NCBI RefSeq assembly: GCF_963678635.1
Contig: NC_087068.1
Coordinates: 9,556,027 to 9,620,026 of the forward strand
Reading direction: 5' to 3'
DNA from: Symsagittifera roscoffensis
Taxonomy: Eukaryota; Xenacoelomorpha; Acoela; Convolutidae
Length of the DNA: 64,000 bases
A program made the translations under genes and the position numbers. Of the stretch, positions 44,294 through 57,733 are shown piece after piece. The first letter of the stretch is position 1. Each line of letters starts with the position of its first letter. The notes below the pieces were generated by a model that saw only the letters and a program-made list of their open reading frames with translations, had not been told where the DNA came from and did not search any database.

Positions 44294-46492
44294 GCAAACT
44301 GGAACTTAATTATTGTAGATAAATTACCAGAAAAACAGAATAAAAGTTTTTAACAAACATTAAAAAAGCAAAAAATGTCAAAAAAAACTTTTTTATCAAA
44401 TTTTTTTTTTAGAAACTTTGATTCCATTAAGACGCTAAAATACTCAAAGTAAATGAACGTTACTGAAGCAAAATTTTACGGTTTGAATTAAGCTATTGTA
44501 AATTTTTAAGCAATCAACATAAGACTGCTCGCTCGATTTTTTTGCTCGAAAAGTTTGTTGAAAGTTTTGAAATTTGGTTCGAATTAAAACAGTAAGGGCC
44601 TTAATTTGATATATCACTCAATTCAGTCCGATGATTATTTGTGGTACCTGATTTTGCGTGGAAAACAAAAAGAAAAAAGAATAAGCCCGAAAATTTTTTT
44701 TTCTATGTTAGGAACAGCAAGACGTACAGAACGTGGGAATACAAACAACGTGGAAATAGCTGAAAAGGAGCATAACATGCATCCACTAATGATAAAGCTG
44801 ATGAAAAGTTTAGAACCTCCCAGTTTTAAATTATCGTCATTATACTTATGACTCAATTTTTGAATGCAAAGTAAGCAAAGCTAAATAATTGTCGAGTTTT
44901 GTCAGTAGAAATTTTGGTTGACCTCAAAAATCTGAAAGTGCGTCATAATAAACCAAACTTTTAGGTGGGAGCGCGCGCCGAAAACACTATTGGGCAAAAT
45001 TATTCAAAAAAGGCCTAAAAACATTTTTTGGCCTGTTTTTTGAAAATTTGCCTGTGGCGCAGTAAATTTGGTCAAAATAAGGTCTCTATTTTGATTTGGT
45101 AGAGCTCAGACAATCAAATTGGCCGACCAAAAAGAAGCTGACTGTCGAGAAATTCTAGATCCGCCCCTGGACATGGCAACTAAGAAATAAGTAGTTTTAA
45201 AGAGAGCAACATTTCTATGTCCTTGTAAACTTTTTGAAAATTTGAATTTTTTTCCCGCACCTAAAGTAAAACAATTTTGATTACAAATGCTTCTTCAGTT
45301 GAAAGTTTTGAAATCTAAGTTTTTAATACAAAAATTGCTAATGAATAGAGTGCTCGGCTGTCCCTTTAGAAAGTAGAAAGAAGTAGGTGTGAAAGGTTTT
45401 AGAATCTTACTTACTATTCATTAAGTTGATGCTTCTGGTGTTCATCACATCTTCAGTTTGAAAGTTAATTTAGTAGCTGTATTACCTAATAGCCGCAGTA
45501 CTTAGTGCAGTAGCCGTAGTACCGAGTACTTTCATCATTGCATGCAGGGTCGTTAATCTTTAGACTTTTTCGCCAAACACAAACTTCGATTGAGAGTTTT
45601 ACCTTGAGAGATGCATGCAATATAGTGAAGGTTATTAAGTAGTAAGTAGCTCGCTACTCACTAACAAAAACAATAAGCTGAAAAGAAAACAAACGATCAA
45701 TTCCAAAGTAGTTCGGACCTTGAAAGAATCAGCTCCAATGTTGAAGGAATCAGTCCCTCCTATGGCAGGAAACCCAAATAATTTGAAATCGCCGTAGCCC
45801 CCCTCAAATAAAAACTATGGAAGCTAACTTTATGAAACTCGTAGGGCGGATACTAGAGATGATTTGACCCGGGCATTCAAAACTTCGGACCGCTCGGATC
45901 CCCTCCCCAAAAGATAAACGTTCCCCGAAGTGCAAAAAGCCCTAGTAGAACTCGGTAACTAGTGATTAGAAATGGTACAAAACTTAGGTATATTATAGAC
46001 CTAGTTGCGAGAAGCATATGTTTGAAACCACAGACGCCATGGACCGCTACTTCCGGTTTCATGCCCTAAGGAAATAGCCCCCAGCTAGACTTCCAGAAAC
46101 CGTTTCTGGGGTTCCACTGAACGCAGGGAGCCCAACAATTTGCCACACTATAAATAGTGGCAAGATACATCATGTGGTAAGCTTTGAAACAAATCAGACG
46201 GCTGGACCGTAAATAATTAGCGCCTGGGAAAAACATCCCTTAGACCAGTAAGAGATAACTTACGCAAAATAATGGCAAAGAGCATAGTGATTTTATGGCG
46301 GCCTTAGGCACTGGATGTCAACCCCGAAAAAGTAAGCCCCTTCGGCAACTCCTTGCAAAGTGCTTTGTCTCGGGAAAAGTGATGATGAACATTAGAAATG
46401 GAGTATTCTGGGAAGTAATAATGAGATATGAACAAAACTTAGATAGGACTTTTTTAGATTTTTGAACAGGTTTTAAAAAATTGACGCCGGGT
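44294..46492. repeat. Block Y1 of the X/Y repeat array
   Basis: 2.2-kb block starting GCAAACTGGAACTTAATTAT. It is almost identical to Y2, which follows directly. The last 140 bases seen at the ends of Y2 and Y3 are missing here because the junction falls at CGCCGGGTG. Inside are a MITE remnant (about 44940-45169, right end GATCCGCCCCTG), small perfect hairpins (for example CCAGAAAC-C-GTTTCTGG at 46091-46107), and no convincing gene. Confidence 0.9.
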
Positions 46493-48833
46493 GCAAACTG
46501 GAACTTAATTATTGTAGATAAATTACCAGAAAAACAGAATAAAAGTTTTTAACAAACATTAAAAAAGCAAAAAATGTCAAAAAAAACTTTTTTATCAAAT
46601 TTTTTTTTAGAAACTTTGATTCCATTAAGACGCTAAAATACTCAAAGTAAATGAACGTTACTGAAGCAAAATTTTACGGTTTGAATTAAGCTATTGTAAA
46701 TTTTTAAGCAATCAACATAAGACTGCTCGCTCGATTTTTTTGCTCGAAAAGTTTGTTGAAAGTTTTGAAATTTGGTTCGAATTAAAACAGTAAGGGCCTT
46801 AATTTGATATATCACTCAATTCAGTCCGATGATTATTTGTGGTACCTGATTTTGCGTGGAAAACAAAAAGAAAAAAGAATAAGCCCGAAAATTTTTTTTT
46901 CTATGTTAGGAACAGCAAGACGTACAGAACGTGGGAATACAAACAACGTGGAAATAGCTGAAAAGGAGCATAACATGCATCCACTAATGATAAAGCTGAT
47001 GAAAAGTTTAGAACCTCCCAGTTTTAAATTATCGTCATTATACTTATGACTCAATTTTTGAATGCAAAGTAAGCAAAGCTAAATAATTGTCGAGTTTTGT
47101 CAGTAGAAATTTTGGTTGACCTCAAAAATCTGAAAGTGCGTCATAATAAACCAAACTTTTAGGTGGGAGCGCGCGCCGAAAACACTATTGGGCAAAATTA
47201 TTCAAAAAAGGCCTAAAAACATTTTTTGATCTGTTTTTTGAAAATTTGCCTGTGGCGCAGTAAATTTGGTCAAAATAAGGTCTCTATTTTGATTTGGTAG
47301 AGCTCAGACAATCAAATTGGCCGACCAAAAAGAAGCTGACTGTCGAGAAATTCTAGATCCGCCCCTGGACATGGCAACTAAGAAATAAGTAGTTTTAAAG
47401 AGAGCAACATTTCTATGTCCTTGTAAACTTTTTGAAAATTTGAATTTTTTTCCCGCACCTAAAGTAAAACAATTTTGATTACAAATGCTTCTTCAGTTGA
47501 AAGTTTTGAAATCTAAGTTTTTAATACAAAAATTGCTAATGAATAGAGTGCTCGGCTGTCCCTTTAGAAAGTAGAAAGAAGTAGGTGTGAAAGGTTTTAG
47601 AATCTTACTTACTATTCATTAAGTTGATGCTTCTGGTGTTCATCACATCTTCAGTTTGAAAGTTAATTTAGTAGCTGTATTACCTAATAGCCGCAGTACT
47701 TAGTGCAGTAGCCGTAGTACCGAGTACTTTCATCATTGCATGCAGGGTCGTTAATCTTTAGACTTTTTCGCCAAACACAAACTTCGATTGAGAGTTTTAC
47801 CTTGAGAGATGCATGCAATATAGTGAAGGTTATTAAGTAGTAAGTAGCTCGCTACTCACTAACAAAAACAATAAGCTGAAAAGAAAACAAACGATCAATT
47901 CCAAAGTAGTTCGGACCTTGAAAGAATCAGCTCCAATGTTGAAGGAATCAGTCCCTCCTATGGCAGGAAACCCAAATAATTTGAAATCGCCGTAGCCCCC
48001 CTCAAATAAAAACTATGGAAGCTAACTTTATGAAACTCGTAGGGCGGATACTAGAGATGATTTGACCCGGGCATTCAAAACTTCGGACCGCTCGGATCCC
48101 CTCCCCAAAAGATAAACGTTCCCCGAAGTGCAAAAAGCCCTAGTAGAACTCGGTAACTAGTGATTAGAAATGGTACAAAACTTAGGTATATTATAGACCT
48201 AGTTGCGAGAAGCATATGTTTGAAACCACAGACGCCATGGACCGCTACTTCCGGTTTCATGCCCTAAGGAAATAGCCCCCAGCTAGACTTCCAGAAACCG
48301 TTTCTGGGGTTCCACTGAACGCAGGGAGCCCAACAATTTGCCACACTATAAATAGTGGCAAGATACATCATGTGGTAAGCTTTGAAACAAATCAGACGGC
48401 TGGACCGTAAATAATTAGCGCCTGGGAAAAACATCCCTTAGACCAGTAAGAGATAACTTACGCAAAATAATGGCAAAGAGCATAGTGATTTTATGGCGGC
48501 CTTAGGCACTGGATGTCAACCCCGAAAAAGTAAGCCCCTTCGGCAACTCCTTGCAAAGTGCTTTGTCTCGGGAAAAGTGATGATGAACATTAGAAATGGA
48601 GTATTCTGGGAAGTAATAATGAGATATGAACAAAACTTAGGTAGGACTTTTTTAGATTTTTGAACAGGTTTTAAAAAATTGACGCCGGGTGACCTCCGAT
48701 TGACTTTTGAAAAATTTGTAGACACTTCTGAGCAAAATCGCAGATAAAAATACATAGTTAACACAAGATAATAGTGCATTTGACGGCAGAATCCTTTGGA
48801 ATTATAAATCCATCACCTGACGTAAATTCGGAG
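46493..48833. repeat. Block Y2 of the X/Y repeat array
   Basis: Head-to-tail copy of Y1 (offset 2198-2199), extended by about 140 bases at its right end to ATTCGGAG, like Y3. The MITE remnant is at about 47138-47367. Confidence 0.9.
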
Positions 48834-50672
48834 GTTTTTTGTGAAAATCACAACCTCTCCCTCCCCCCTAATACGACGGAATAGACCAAATTATTAATTT
48901 TCAATTCCCAAATTTTTGCAAAGTATGATCGGAGATAAATATCATATGAAATTTGATTTTAAGCAGTAGATTTCTTTAACGAGGCATAAAAATGTTTTGT
49001 TAAAACTATTATTTCGATCGCCGAAAGTTGACTGAACAAAAAAACTGCACCAAGCATGATCATTCTGTTTCTTTCGAAAGTCCGAGCCAGCAGATATGCT
49101 AACCAGCGGTTTAAGGGGGGCGGTGGGGGGAGACACCTTTCCTTTAGGGATTCGACCACATGCCGACCCAAAAGGTCCCCCTTTGTACTTTGGCGCAAAA
49201 ATAGACTAAGCTTGAGGGGGAGCGCGCGCCGGAAAAACACTATTTTTTGGTCAGAATTTTCAAAAAAGTGCCTAAAAACGCCTTCTTGGCCTTTTTCTTT
49301 TTCAAAAGTTTGCCTTCAGCGCCGAAAATTTAGTCAAAATGGGGTCTTTATAGTGATTTGGGGAGAGCTCTAGATAATCAGTTTGGATCGACCTAAAAAA
49401 CGCCGACACAATTTTCGAATTTGTTTAAAATATACCCCCCCTCGAGAAAATCCTAGGTCCGGCCCTGCATATGCTGATAATCACGTAAACGTTTACTCAA
49501 AATTTGAAACGTTTTGAGAGCTTTTTCTAGTTTTTGGTGGAACGCTTTTTTTTCTTAAACAAGAAAAAAAACAATTTTATTAAGTACGCGATCATCATTC
49601 TTCTGCAAACAGATACAGGTCTTCTTTGTACTGTTAGTTAAAATGAGAAGGTAACTACTGACGTGACTGGAGCTAAAAAGAGAGATCAATTTGTTAAAAT
49701 AATACATTAAAAAGAGATAACAGGGAGGTAGGAGTGCTCACTCGCTGGCAAAAACTTAGAAGTCCATTTTCCACCAGACAAATTTGATTAAGAAAAGTCA
49801 TCATATCATTTCTGTGCCCACTACCACAAAATCATAACCAACCCATTGATATCAAAAAGTTTTTGATTGTCCTTTTTTGTCAGTAGCTTGAAGTACTTTT
49901 AGTGGGGAGCAGTAGTGGATTGGGGGGGGGGGGGTGGATGGCGGACGCTCCTTTCAGGGATTTGACCCCTGCCGACCCAAAGGGTCCCATCTTTGTACTG
50001 TTTTGTGAGATATCTATTTTCGCTTCTGAGCCTAAAATTTTTCTAAAGGCGCCATCGGTGCCAATCTATACTAATTTTTTTTGGGGGGGGCGCCGAAAGA
50101 ACCCAATTTTTTGGTCGAATTTTTCCAAAAAGTGCATAAAAACGCCTTTTTTAGCCTGTTTTTTGAAAAAGTTGACTGCGGCGCTGGAAGTTTGGTCAAG
50201 TTAGGGTCTTTATACTGATTGGCGAGAGCTCAGAAAATCTATTTGGTCTACCTAAAAAAAAGGCCGACAAAATTTTTAAAAATTTTCAATTTTTTTTTTG
50301 AAAATCCGCCCCCTCCTCGAGAAATTCCTAGATCCGCGCCTGGTGGGGAGAATCTAATTTTTAAAAAATCTTCTAGTATTTTTCGACTATAAAAAGTACC
50401 GAATCTTCTATTATTCGATACTTTTTTTAGGTATTTTTCTTTACTTCTTATCCAGACATGCTTGCTCATCTAAGAAAAAGTTTTTCGGCAGATAACAGCT
50501 AAAAACAGGGATAACCGGTTATTTTGCAGGTAGCATAGAATGTTCAGACCATAGATTTATAAAAAAAACTGTTTTTTCAAATAACTGTCGTTTTTTTCTC
50601 GGCTCGGTATGACAAAAGCAGCTGTAGAAAAAAACTTGTGATTAGCTATTTTCGACATGCACAGAACAATAA
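48834..50672. repeat. Block X2 of the X/Y repeat array
   Basis: Second copy of X1 (offset about 6390), with MITEs at 49103-49469 and 49910-50342. The second MITE has the same GTGGGGAG flanks (49902-49909, 50343-50350), showing that the MITEs were inserted before the block was copied. Confidence 0.9.
49910..50342. mobile_element. hAT-like MITE in X2 with 8-bp target duplication
   Basis: Duplicate by descent of the MITE at 43516-43963; it differs mainly in the length of G and T runs. Confidence 0.8.
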
Positions 50673-52964
50673 GCAAACAGGAACTTAATTATTGTAGATA
50701 AATTACCAGAAAAACAGAATAAAAGTTTTTAACAAACATTAAAAAAGCAAAAAATGTCAAAAAAAACTTTTTTATCAAATTTTTTTTTAGAAACTTTGAT
50801 TCCATTAAGACGCTAAAATACTCAAAGTAAATGAACGTTACTGAAGCAAAATTTACGGTTTGAATTAAGCTATTGTAAATTTTTAAGCAATCAACATAAG
50901 ACTGCTCGCTCGATTTTTTTGCTCGAAAAGTTTGTTGAAAGTTTTGAAATTTGGTTCGAATTAAAACAGTAAGGGCCTTAATTTGATATATCACTCAATT
51001 CAGCCCGATGATTATTTGTGGTACCTGATTTTGCGTGGAAAACAAAAAGAAAAAAAATAAGCCCGAAAATTTTTTTTTCTATGTTAGGAACAGCAAGACG
51101 TACAGAACGTGGGAATACAAACAACGTGGAAATAGCTGAAAAGGAGCATAACATGCATCCACTAATGATAAAGCTGATGAAAAGTTTAGAACCTCCCAGT
51201 TTTAAATTATCGTCATTATACTTATGACTCAATTTTTGAATGCAAAGTAAGCAAAGCTAAATAATTGTCAAGTTTTGTCAGTAGAAATTTTGGTTGACCT
51301 CAAAAATCTGAAAGTGCGTCATAATAAACCAAACTTTTAGGTGGGAGCGCGCGCCGAAAACACTACTGGGCAAAATTATTCAAAAAAGGCCTAAAAACAT
51401 TTTTTTGGCCTGTTTTTTGAAAATTCGCCTGTGGCGCAGTAAATTTCGTCAAAATAGGGTCGCTATTTTTATTTGGTAGAGCTCAGACATTCAAATTGGC
51501 GGACCAAAAAGAAGCTGACCGTCGAGAAATTCTAGATCCGCCCCTGGACATGGCAACTAAGTAGTTTTAAAGAGAGCAACATTTCTATGTCCTTCAACAA
51601 TTTTTTGATTACAAATGCTTCTTCAGTTGAAAATTTTGAAATCTAAGTTTTTGGAACAAAAATTGCTAATGAATAGAGTGCTCGGCTGTCCCTTTAGAAA
51701 GTAGAAATAAGTAGGTGTGAAAGGTTTTAGAATCTTAGTTACTATTCATTAAGTTGATACTTTTGGTGTTCATCACATCTTCAGTTTGAAAATTAATTTA
51801 GTAGCTGTATTACCGAATAGCCGCAGTACCTAGTGCAGTAGCCGTAGTACCAAGTACTTTCATCATTGCATGCAGGGTCGTTAATCTTTAGACTTTTTCG
51901 CCAAACTCAAACTTCGATTGAGAGTTTTACCTTGAGAAAAGCATGCAATATAGTGAAGGATAATAAGTAGTAAGTAGCTCGCTACTCACTAACGAAAACA
52001 TAAAGCTGAAAAGTACACAAACGATCAATTCCAAAGTAGTTCGGACCTTGAAAGAATCAGCTCAAATGTTGAAGGAATCAGTCCCTCCTATGGCAGGAAA
52101 CCCAAATATTTTGAAATCGCCGTAGCCCCCTCAAATGAAAACTATGGAAGCTAACTTTATGAAACTCGTAGGGCGGATACTAGAGATGATTTGACCCGGG
52201 CATACAAAACTTCGGACCGCTCGGACCCCCTCCCCAAAGGATAAACGTTCCCAGAAGTGCAAAAAGCCCTAGTAGAATTCGATAACTAGTGATAAGAAAT
52301 GGTACAAAATTTAGGTATACTATAGACCTAGTTGCGAGAAGCATATGTTTGCAACCACAGACGCCATAGACCGCTACTTCCCGTTTCATGCCCTAAGGAA
52401 ATAGCCACCAGCTAGATTTCCAGAAACCGTTTCTGGGGTTCCAGTGAACGCAGGGAGCTCAACAATTTGCGACACTATAAATAGTGGCAAGATACATCAT
52501 GTGGTATGCTTTGAAACAAATCAGACGGCTGGACCGTAAATAATTAGCGCCTGGGAAAAACATCCCTTAGACCAGTAAAAGAGAACTTACGCAAAATAAT
52601 GGCAAAGAGCATAGTGATTTTTTGGCGGCCTTAGGCACTGGATGTCAATCCCGAAAAAGTAAGCCCCTTCGGCAACTCCTTGCAAAGTGCTTTGTCTCGG
52701 GAAAAGTAATGATGAACATTTGAAATGGAGTATTCTGGGAAGTAATAATGAGATATGAACAAAATTTAGGTAGGACTTTTTTAGACTTTTGAACAGGTTT
52801 AAAAAAAATTGACGCCGGGTGACCTCCGATTGACTTTTGAAAAAATTGTAGACACTTCTGAGCAAAATCGCAGAGAAAAATACATAGTTAACACAAGATA
52901 ATGGTGCATTTGACGGCAGAACCCTTTGGAATTATAAATCGATCATCTGACGTATAATTCGGAG
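50673..52964. repeat. Block Y3 of the X/Y repeat array
   Basis: Third Y copy, continuous with X2, and clearly more diverged from Y1 and Y2 than those are from each other (substitutions and a deletion near 51590). Ends at ATTCGGAG near 52964. The MITE remnant is at about 51310-51545. Confidence 0.9.
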
Positions 52965-54199
52965 GGAATATATCAATTGTGAAAATAAGCAGAAACAGAA
53001 AAGGATATAGATTTTGCTTGACACGATTGAAATACTGAAACTAAATAAAGTGGACTTGGCAAACATAGATTTCAGCTTAGCCGGGCGAATGAGCTGTTAA
53101 AAAATCAGCCAGACTAGAAATGGCTAGTAAAATGACAATAATAGGAGCATAGTTTAAGAAGTAGGTCTTCTAAACACCATGGATGGACGGGGTTTTTACT
53201 CAGCTCCAAGAGGACAATTTGACACAATTTGAACCCTAGCAAATAAATCACTTTGCCGATTTGCTAGAAGATCGCGATTGTACTAGAATACAGATCAAAA
53301 TCTTAGATACTTGGAGTGAATTAGGTACCCGTGAAAGGGGTCTTCTCCTACCCCCGGAAGGTTGAAAAGTTATTCAGATTGTCAAATAGAAAACCTTTTG
53401 GGATTGGTTAATTAATTATAAGATGGTTTAGAGGTGAAACTGGACCTGATTTTTGCGCAACTTACTTGGGATAAGTTTGGTGAACATGGCATTCATCACT
53501 AGTGTCGTCAGTGGAAGAATTCAGCCAGGGCCTTAAGTAAGAGGTATTAAAGTAAGAGTCAGGACTTGGTAGATCGCTCATAACTCTTGCTACAATTAAA
53601 ACTCGAACAGACAAATATAGCGAAAAGGTTACTGGTTGAACAGTTGTACTGTGACAGAACAGTTGGTCCTCAGGCAGAACAGTTGTACTGTGAAAGCGAT
53701 CAGTTTGTTTTCATTTAATTAAAGAACAATTATACCAGAAACAGTAGATAGTTGGTTCTCATCAGAGTGAGAACAATGATTCTTGAAATCAATGAGATCA
53801 GTTAGAGTACCTCATAGGAATTTTGATCCTTTAGAGACTATTAGTTTTAGCAGGCCGAACTGAGTGGTTGTGTGGAATAACTTTGTGTAGTTGGTTAGTT
53901 AGGATTCTCTAGAGAGAGAAAGAGAATCGTTTAGTTGAGTTAATTGGAAGTTAAATTGCAATTAACCAAGTGTGCGGATTCACAGTCGACAATTTCCTTA
54001 TGATTAGATTATTAGATTCTATTTGGTCATCATCAATTATCTTTGGAAATTTTTCCGATAGTATAGAGCAGACGAGACAACCTTAAGAGCAGTACAAAAA
54101 GGGAGCAAAAAACATGAAACAGTACGGATTACTGTTGCCACGTATACCTCGGTCGCCCCGCTGAGTTCATTTTCCAAGATATCACTTATCTGTGTCGTT

Positions 54200-54202
<3 letters not shown>
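52965..54202. other. Non-coding stretch with short direct repeats
   Basis: No supported gene. GAACAGTTGTACTGTGA occurs twice (53640-53656 and about 53682-53698), with GAACAGTTGG between. Confidence 0.5.

Positions 54203-54280
<78 letters not shown>
54203..54280. repeat. GA microsatellite
   Basis: Interrupted (GA)n of about 78 bases. Confidence 0.95.
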
Positions 54281-54285
<5 letters not shown>

Positions 54286-56170
54286 CCCCTGAAATCTTCA
54301 TTACAAAAACAAATTACACAAAAGTAGTAAAAAAACGTTTTTTTTTCGATGAAATTTAAACAAAAATAGCTTTTTGCTGCCTTGGAGTAAAAACTTACTA
54401 CTACCTTGAATAATTTAAAGACTTGCTGCTACCTTAAAAAATTCCTGCTATCTTGAAATAACTTCAAAATTTTTGCGGAAATTTGATAGAATGCATCATT
54501 AATTGAAATGGGTGATGTTAAGCGAACCTAAAAAACCAGAAGAGTGTCATTGATGACTCATTTTGAAATACTCTGAGATTTTGTGAAATAATGTAAAAAC
54601 TCTCAGTGTCCTAAAATAGTAATACAAATAATTTTCAGACATATTTAACATAGTTATATTTGAAGTTGATATAAAACTTGCCTGTATTTCTCAGTGTCTG
54701 GTCATCGTTGACAAGTTGTTTCGAATTGCTGGGAAATTGAGTCCTGGTCTTATTTATATAATTTTATATATAATCGAAATGTTTGTATCTGTTCAAGCCA
54801 CCTAAGCTTATATCAGTCATTTGCCTGGTAAAATCATCTCTATGGGTTGGGTTGAGCTTCTCGACGAGGATCTTTTTTGAAGATTTGCTGGCGTTTGCTC
54901 GATTTTAATCACTAATAGCATCGATAAGTTGCTTCAACCCAAAAAGAACGTATTTTATTCTTCCATCAATTGAAACGATAACTTCGTTTTTGCAGTAAAC
55001 TTTCAAATATTGCATTGAGTCGTGTTTTGAAGTTTCAACCAAAGTTTCAACCAAAGAACCATTAATATTCAAATATGTGACATTTCATCAACCTTTTATC
55101 TCAAAATTGCTCTGCGCTCAGATTATTCAGCGAACAAACGTTTAGTTTCTAAAGTTCTAAATAACATCAAAAAAATGGAAAAGAAAGATTTTATTGTACA
55201 AAATGGTGAACTATCTATGCAGCACCATAGGTTTGATGAACTTTTGTATGATAACCCACTGCACTAGAAAAACAGAAAACAAGCTAACACTTTTATGTCA
55301 AATGATTCCAATTGAAATTGGAACAATATCAAAAAACAATATGAAAAAAGGTTATCATGGTTTGGGCTCACTAATCTACTTGCCCTTAAAATCTCGCCCT
55401 TAAAATCTTGCACTGGCACCGAAAGGTACCGAACAAAGTGCTACCTTCAAAACAAAAAACGATGTTTTACCCCAGCGAAAAAATTTGATCAATGTATTCT
55501 TTATGGTAATCTAATCATTTCAAGACTCAATTTGCAATTACACTTCTCCCATGTTGGTTGATCAGCGATTTGTGGCAGTGAACTTGCTGTAACAGAGTTG
55601 TTTCTATAGCTGACTATACAACAATCATAATATTCCGAGCAACAGAGACTATCTGAAAATAATAACTGTCGACTATAGTTAACCTGAAAATAATAACTGT
55701 CGACTGAAGTTTGGTTTCAAAGTTTCAAATTTAGTTCAGATGTGAAAGAAGTTTCAAATTGTGAAAGAAGTTTCAACATTTTTGGTTCAGATGATGTAAC
55801 TTAGTGCTGGAATTTTTCTAGAGAAAATTAATTGTATCACATCCATGTAAAATTATGATGGAGACAACGATGGTGCGGGTAATTGAATCTATACAAATAC
55901 ATCCTATATTATATGCAAGCAAAAACTGAAAGGACCTGCAAAGCCCAGAAAGTATTTAAAAGTTAGAAAACAATACTTTAAGGATATAATAAGAATTGAG
56001 AAGTGGATAAGAAGTGTCATAACTTTTGAAAAATTGGCCGACAGCTGAAAAATCAAAAAGCTCTGAAAAGATGGAAGTTGAGACAAATTAGCAAAACTGG
56101 ACACGTTAGCAAACATTATCTGCGGTTAGATGTTTCAAAGAGCATTTCTTGATACCGGAAAACGCAACAT

Positions 56171-56171
<1 letters not shown>
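54281..56171. other. Non-coding stretch
   Basis: AT-rich, no convincing gene. Contains CTGAAAATAATAACTGTCGA twice at 55653 and 55684 (31-bp period) and repeated GTTTCAACCAAAG near 55035-55060. Confidence 0.5.
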
Positions 56172-56203
<32 letters not shown>

Positions 56204-56221
56204 AATATATACATATATATG
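56172..56221. repeat. TA microsatellite
   Basis: Interrupted (TA)n of about 50 bases. Confidence 0.9.
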
Positions 56222-56498
56222 AAATTAGTTTCTTGTTTTTGAGGTCATCAGTTTCTGCATCCCCTGCACAGAAAAAACTAAAATAGGACATCAATTTTTA
56301 GGACCTTTGTTTCGGCACTCTCTGCACAATCAAAAGAAAACTTTTTATTTGTTAAATAATTTTACAGCTGAATTTTGTACTCACTGAAGAAAGATAATTT
56401 GAAGTACTATACTACAATTTTTTGTAGCTTAAATAGTCTATTTTTATCAAACGATTTTCTGTTTTTCAAGACCGCATGCATAGTTTCTCTGCCATTAC

Positions 56499-56616
56499 AC
56501 AATATTGTTCAGCTCCATTAAGTTGGTTCAAACTTCGATTACGCATCGATAAATATCATTAAAACAATATTATTCAGCCCCATTAAGTTGGTTCAAGTGT
56601 CGATTACGCATCGATC
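56499..56616. repeat. 65-bp tandem duplication
   Basis: ACAATATTGTTCAGCTCCAT at 56499 and ACAATATTATTCAGCCCCAT at 56564, each continuing through TTAAGTTGGTTCAA and CGATTACGCATCGAT, with a few differences. The second unit is truncated. Confidence 0.85.
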
Positions 56617-56875
56617 AGTTTCAAAGGTATTTTTGATTAAATATTAGCAGTTTAGCAATTAAAAAAAAACAATTTTTTATTGAAGTTTTCATGATTTTGT
56701 GATGACAAAAGAGCAAAATCTTTTATAGTTTTCCAATTGCTCCACTTCTACATTTGTAGTTTTGGTCCTCAAAATTATTAAAAATTCTCAGAAACGTTTT
56801 TTGCCAGTTGTTTTTTCTCCGTCGCACGCAACTGCCTTGTGAGAGTAATAACTTTCTTGTGCAGATAGTTTCTGA

Positions 56876-57242
56876 CAGGGGCGGATCTAGGATTTTCTCG
56901 AGGGGGGGGGGCGCATTTTCAAAAAATTTTCGAAAATTTTGACGACCTTCTTTTTTTTAGGTCGACCAAATTGATTTTTAGAGCTCTCCCAAAGCACTGT
57001 CTTGCCCCTATTTTGGCTATATTTTGGCTAAATTTTTGGGCACTTTTTGAAAAATTTTGACAAAAATTCGCATTTTTTTGGCGCGCGCTCCCCCTCAAAG
57101 AGAGTATATATTGGCGCCGAGGGCGCCTTTAGAAAAATTTTAGGGTCGGTCGGCCAAAAATGAATTTCTGAAAAAGGGGTCGGCAGGGGGTCGAGTCCCT
57201 GAGAAGGGCGTAAGACCCCCCCCCCCCCTAAATCAGCCCCTG
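56876..57242. mobile_element. Intact hAT-like MITE (367 bp) with 8-bp target duplication
   Basis: Left terminus CAGGGGCGGATCTAGGATTT, right terminus CTAAATCAGCCCCTG. Flanked by exact GTTTCTGA (56868-56875 and 57243-57250). It is in reverse orientation relative to the copies in X and Y and is the best reference copy of the family in this window. Non-autonomous: no open frame of note. Confidence 0.9.
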
Positions 57243-57733
57243 GTTTCTGATCAATTTTAGTTACTTGAAAATGAATATTTCTCTAACTATAAGCGTTTAT
57301 GGCGCCAATCGTTGGGAGGATATTTTCATTCTTGGGTTTCAATTTTATTCCCCAACCGCCATGTTCAAAATTATCAACTCTCATTTGAATTCGGAACGGC
57401 TTAGTTTGCCTTTTACATAGTATATGAACGCAATATATTGCCCTTTTGATAATGCTAAAAAGGACAAAGCAGAATTATTTTTAAGAAACAACAATTTTCC
57501 GAAAAACATAATAAACATTTTACATTTGAGTTCAAAACAACAAAAAAATTTAGTCGCTATTGAAAAACTCCATTTCTAAAAAAATTCTTCATTAAAACTA
57601 GAAAATGATTCGAATAAAAACAAAACCAGCCCAAGCTTACGTCTTTTGTCCGTTTGTTCAACATTTGGAATAGTAAGACTGCTCATATTATATCAGATAT
57701 CAGATAAAAAGGAGCGATTTTGCGAAAAGCAGC

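Noticed and set aside
44606-44851. 81-codon plus-strand frame in block Y (also 46804-47049)
   Set aside because: Starts at a non-ATG codon, has equally long frames on the opposite strand, and is broken in Y3.
45877-46062. 61-codon minus-strand frame in block Y (also 48075-48260 and 52180-52389)
   Set aside because: Y3 differs from Y1 and Y2 by many amino-acid-changing substitutions and loses the stop; this is what neutral non-coding sequence would show.
54203-54280. Possible CRISPR-like or regulatory repeat
   Set aside because: Simple GA microsatellite in a eukaryotic background.
55194-55403. 69-codon plus-strand frame
   Set aside because: Non-ATG start, no splice signals, and composition typical of chance frames in this region.
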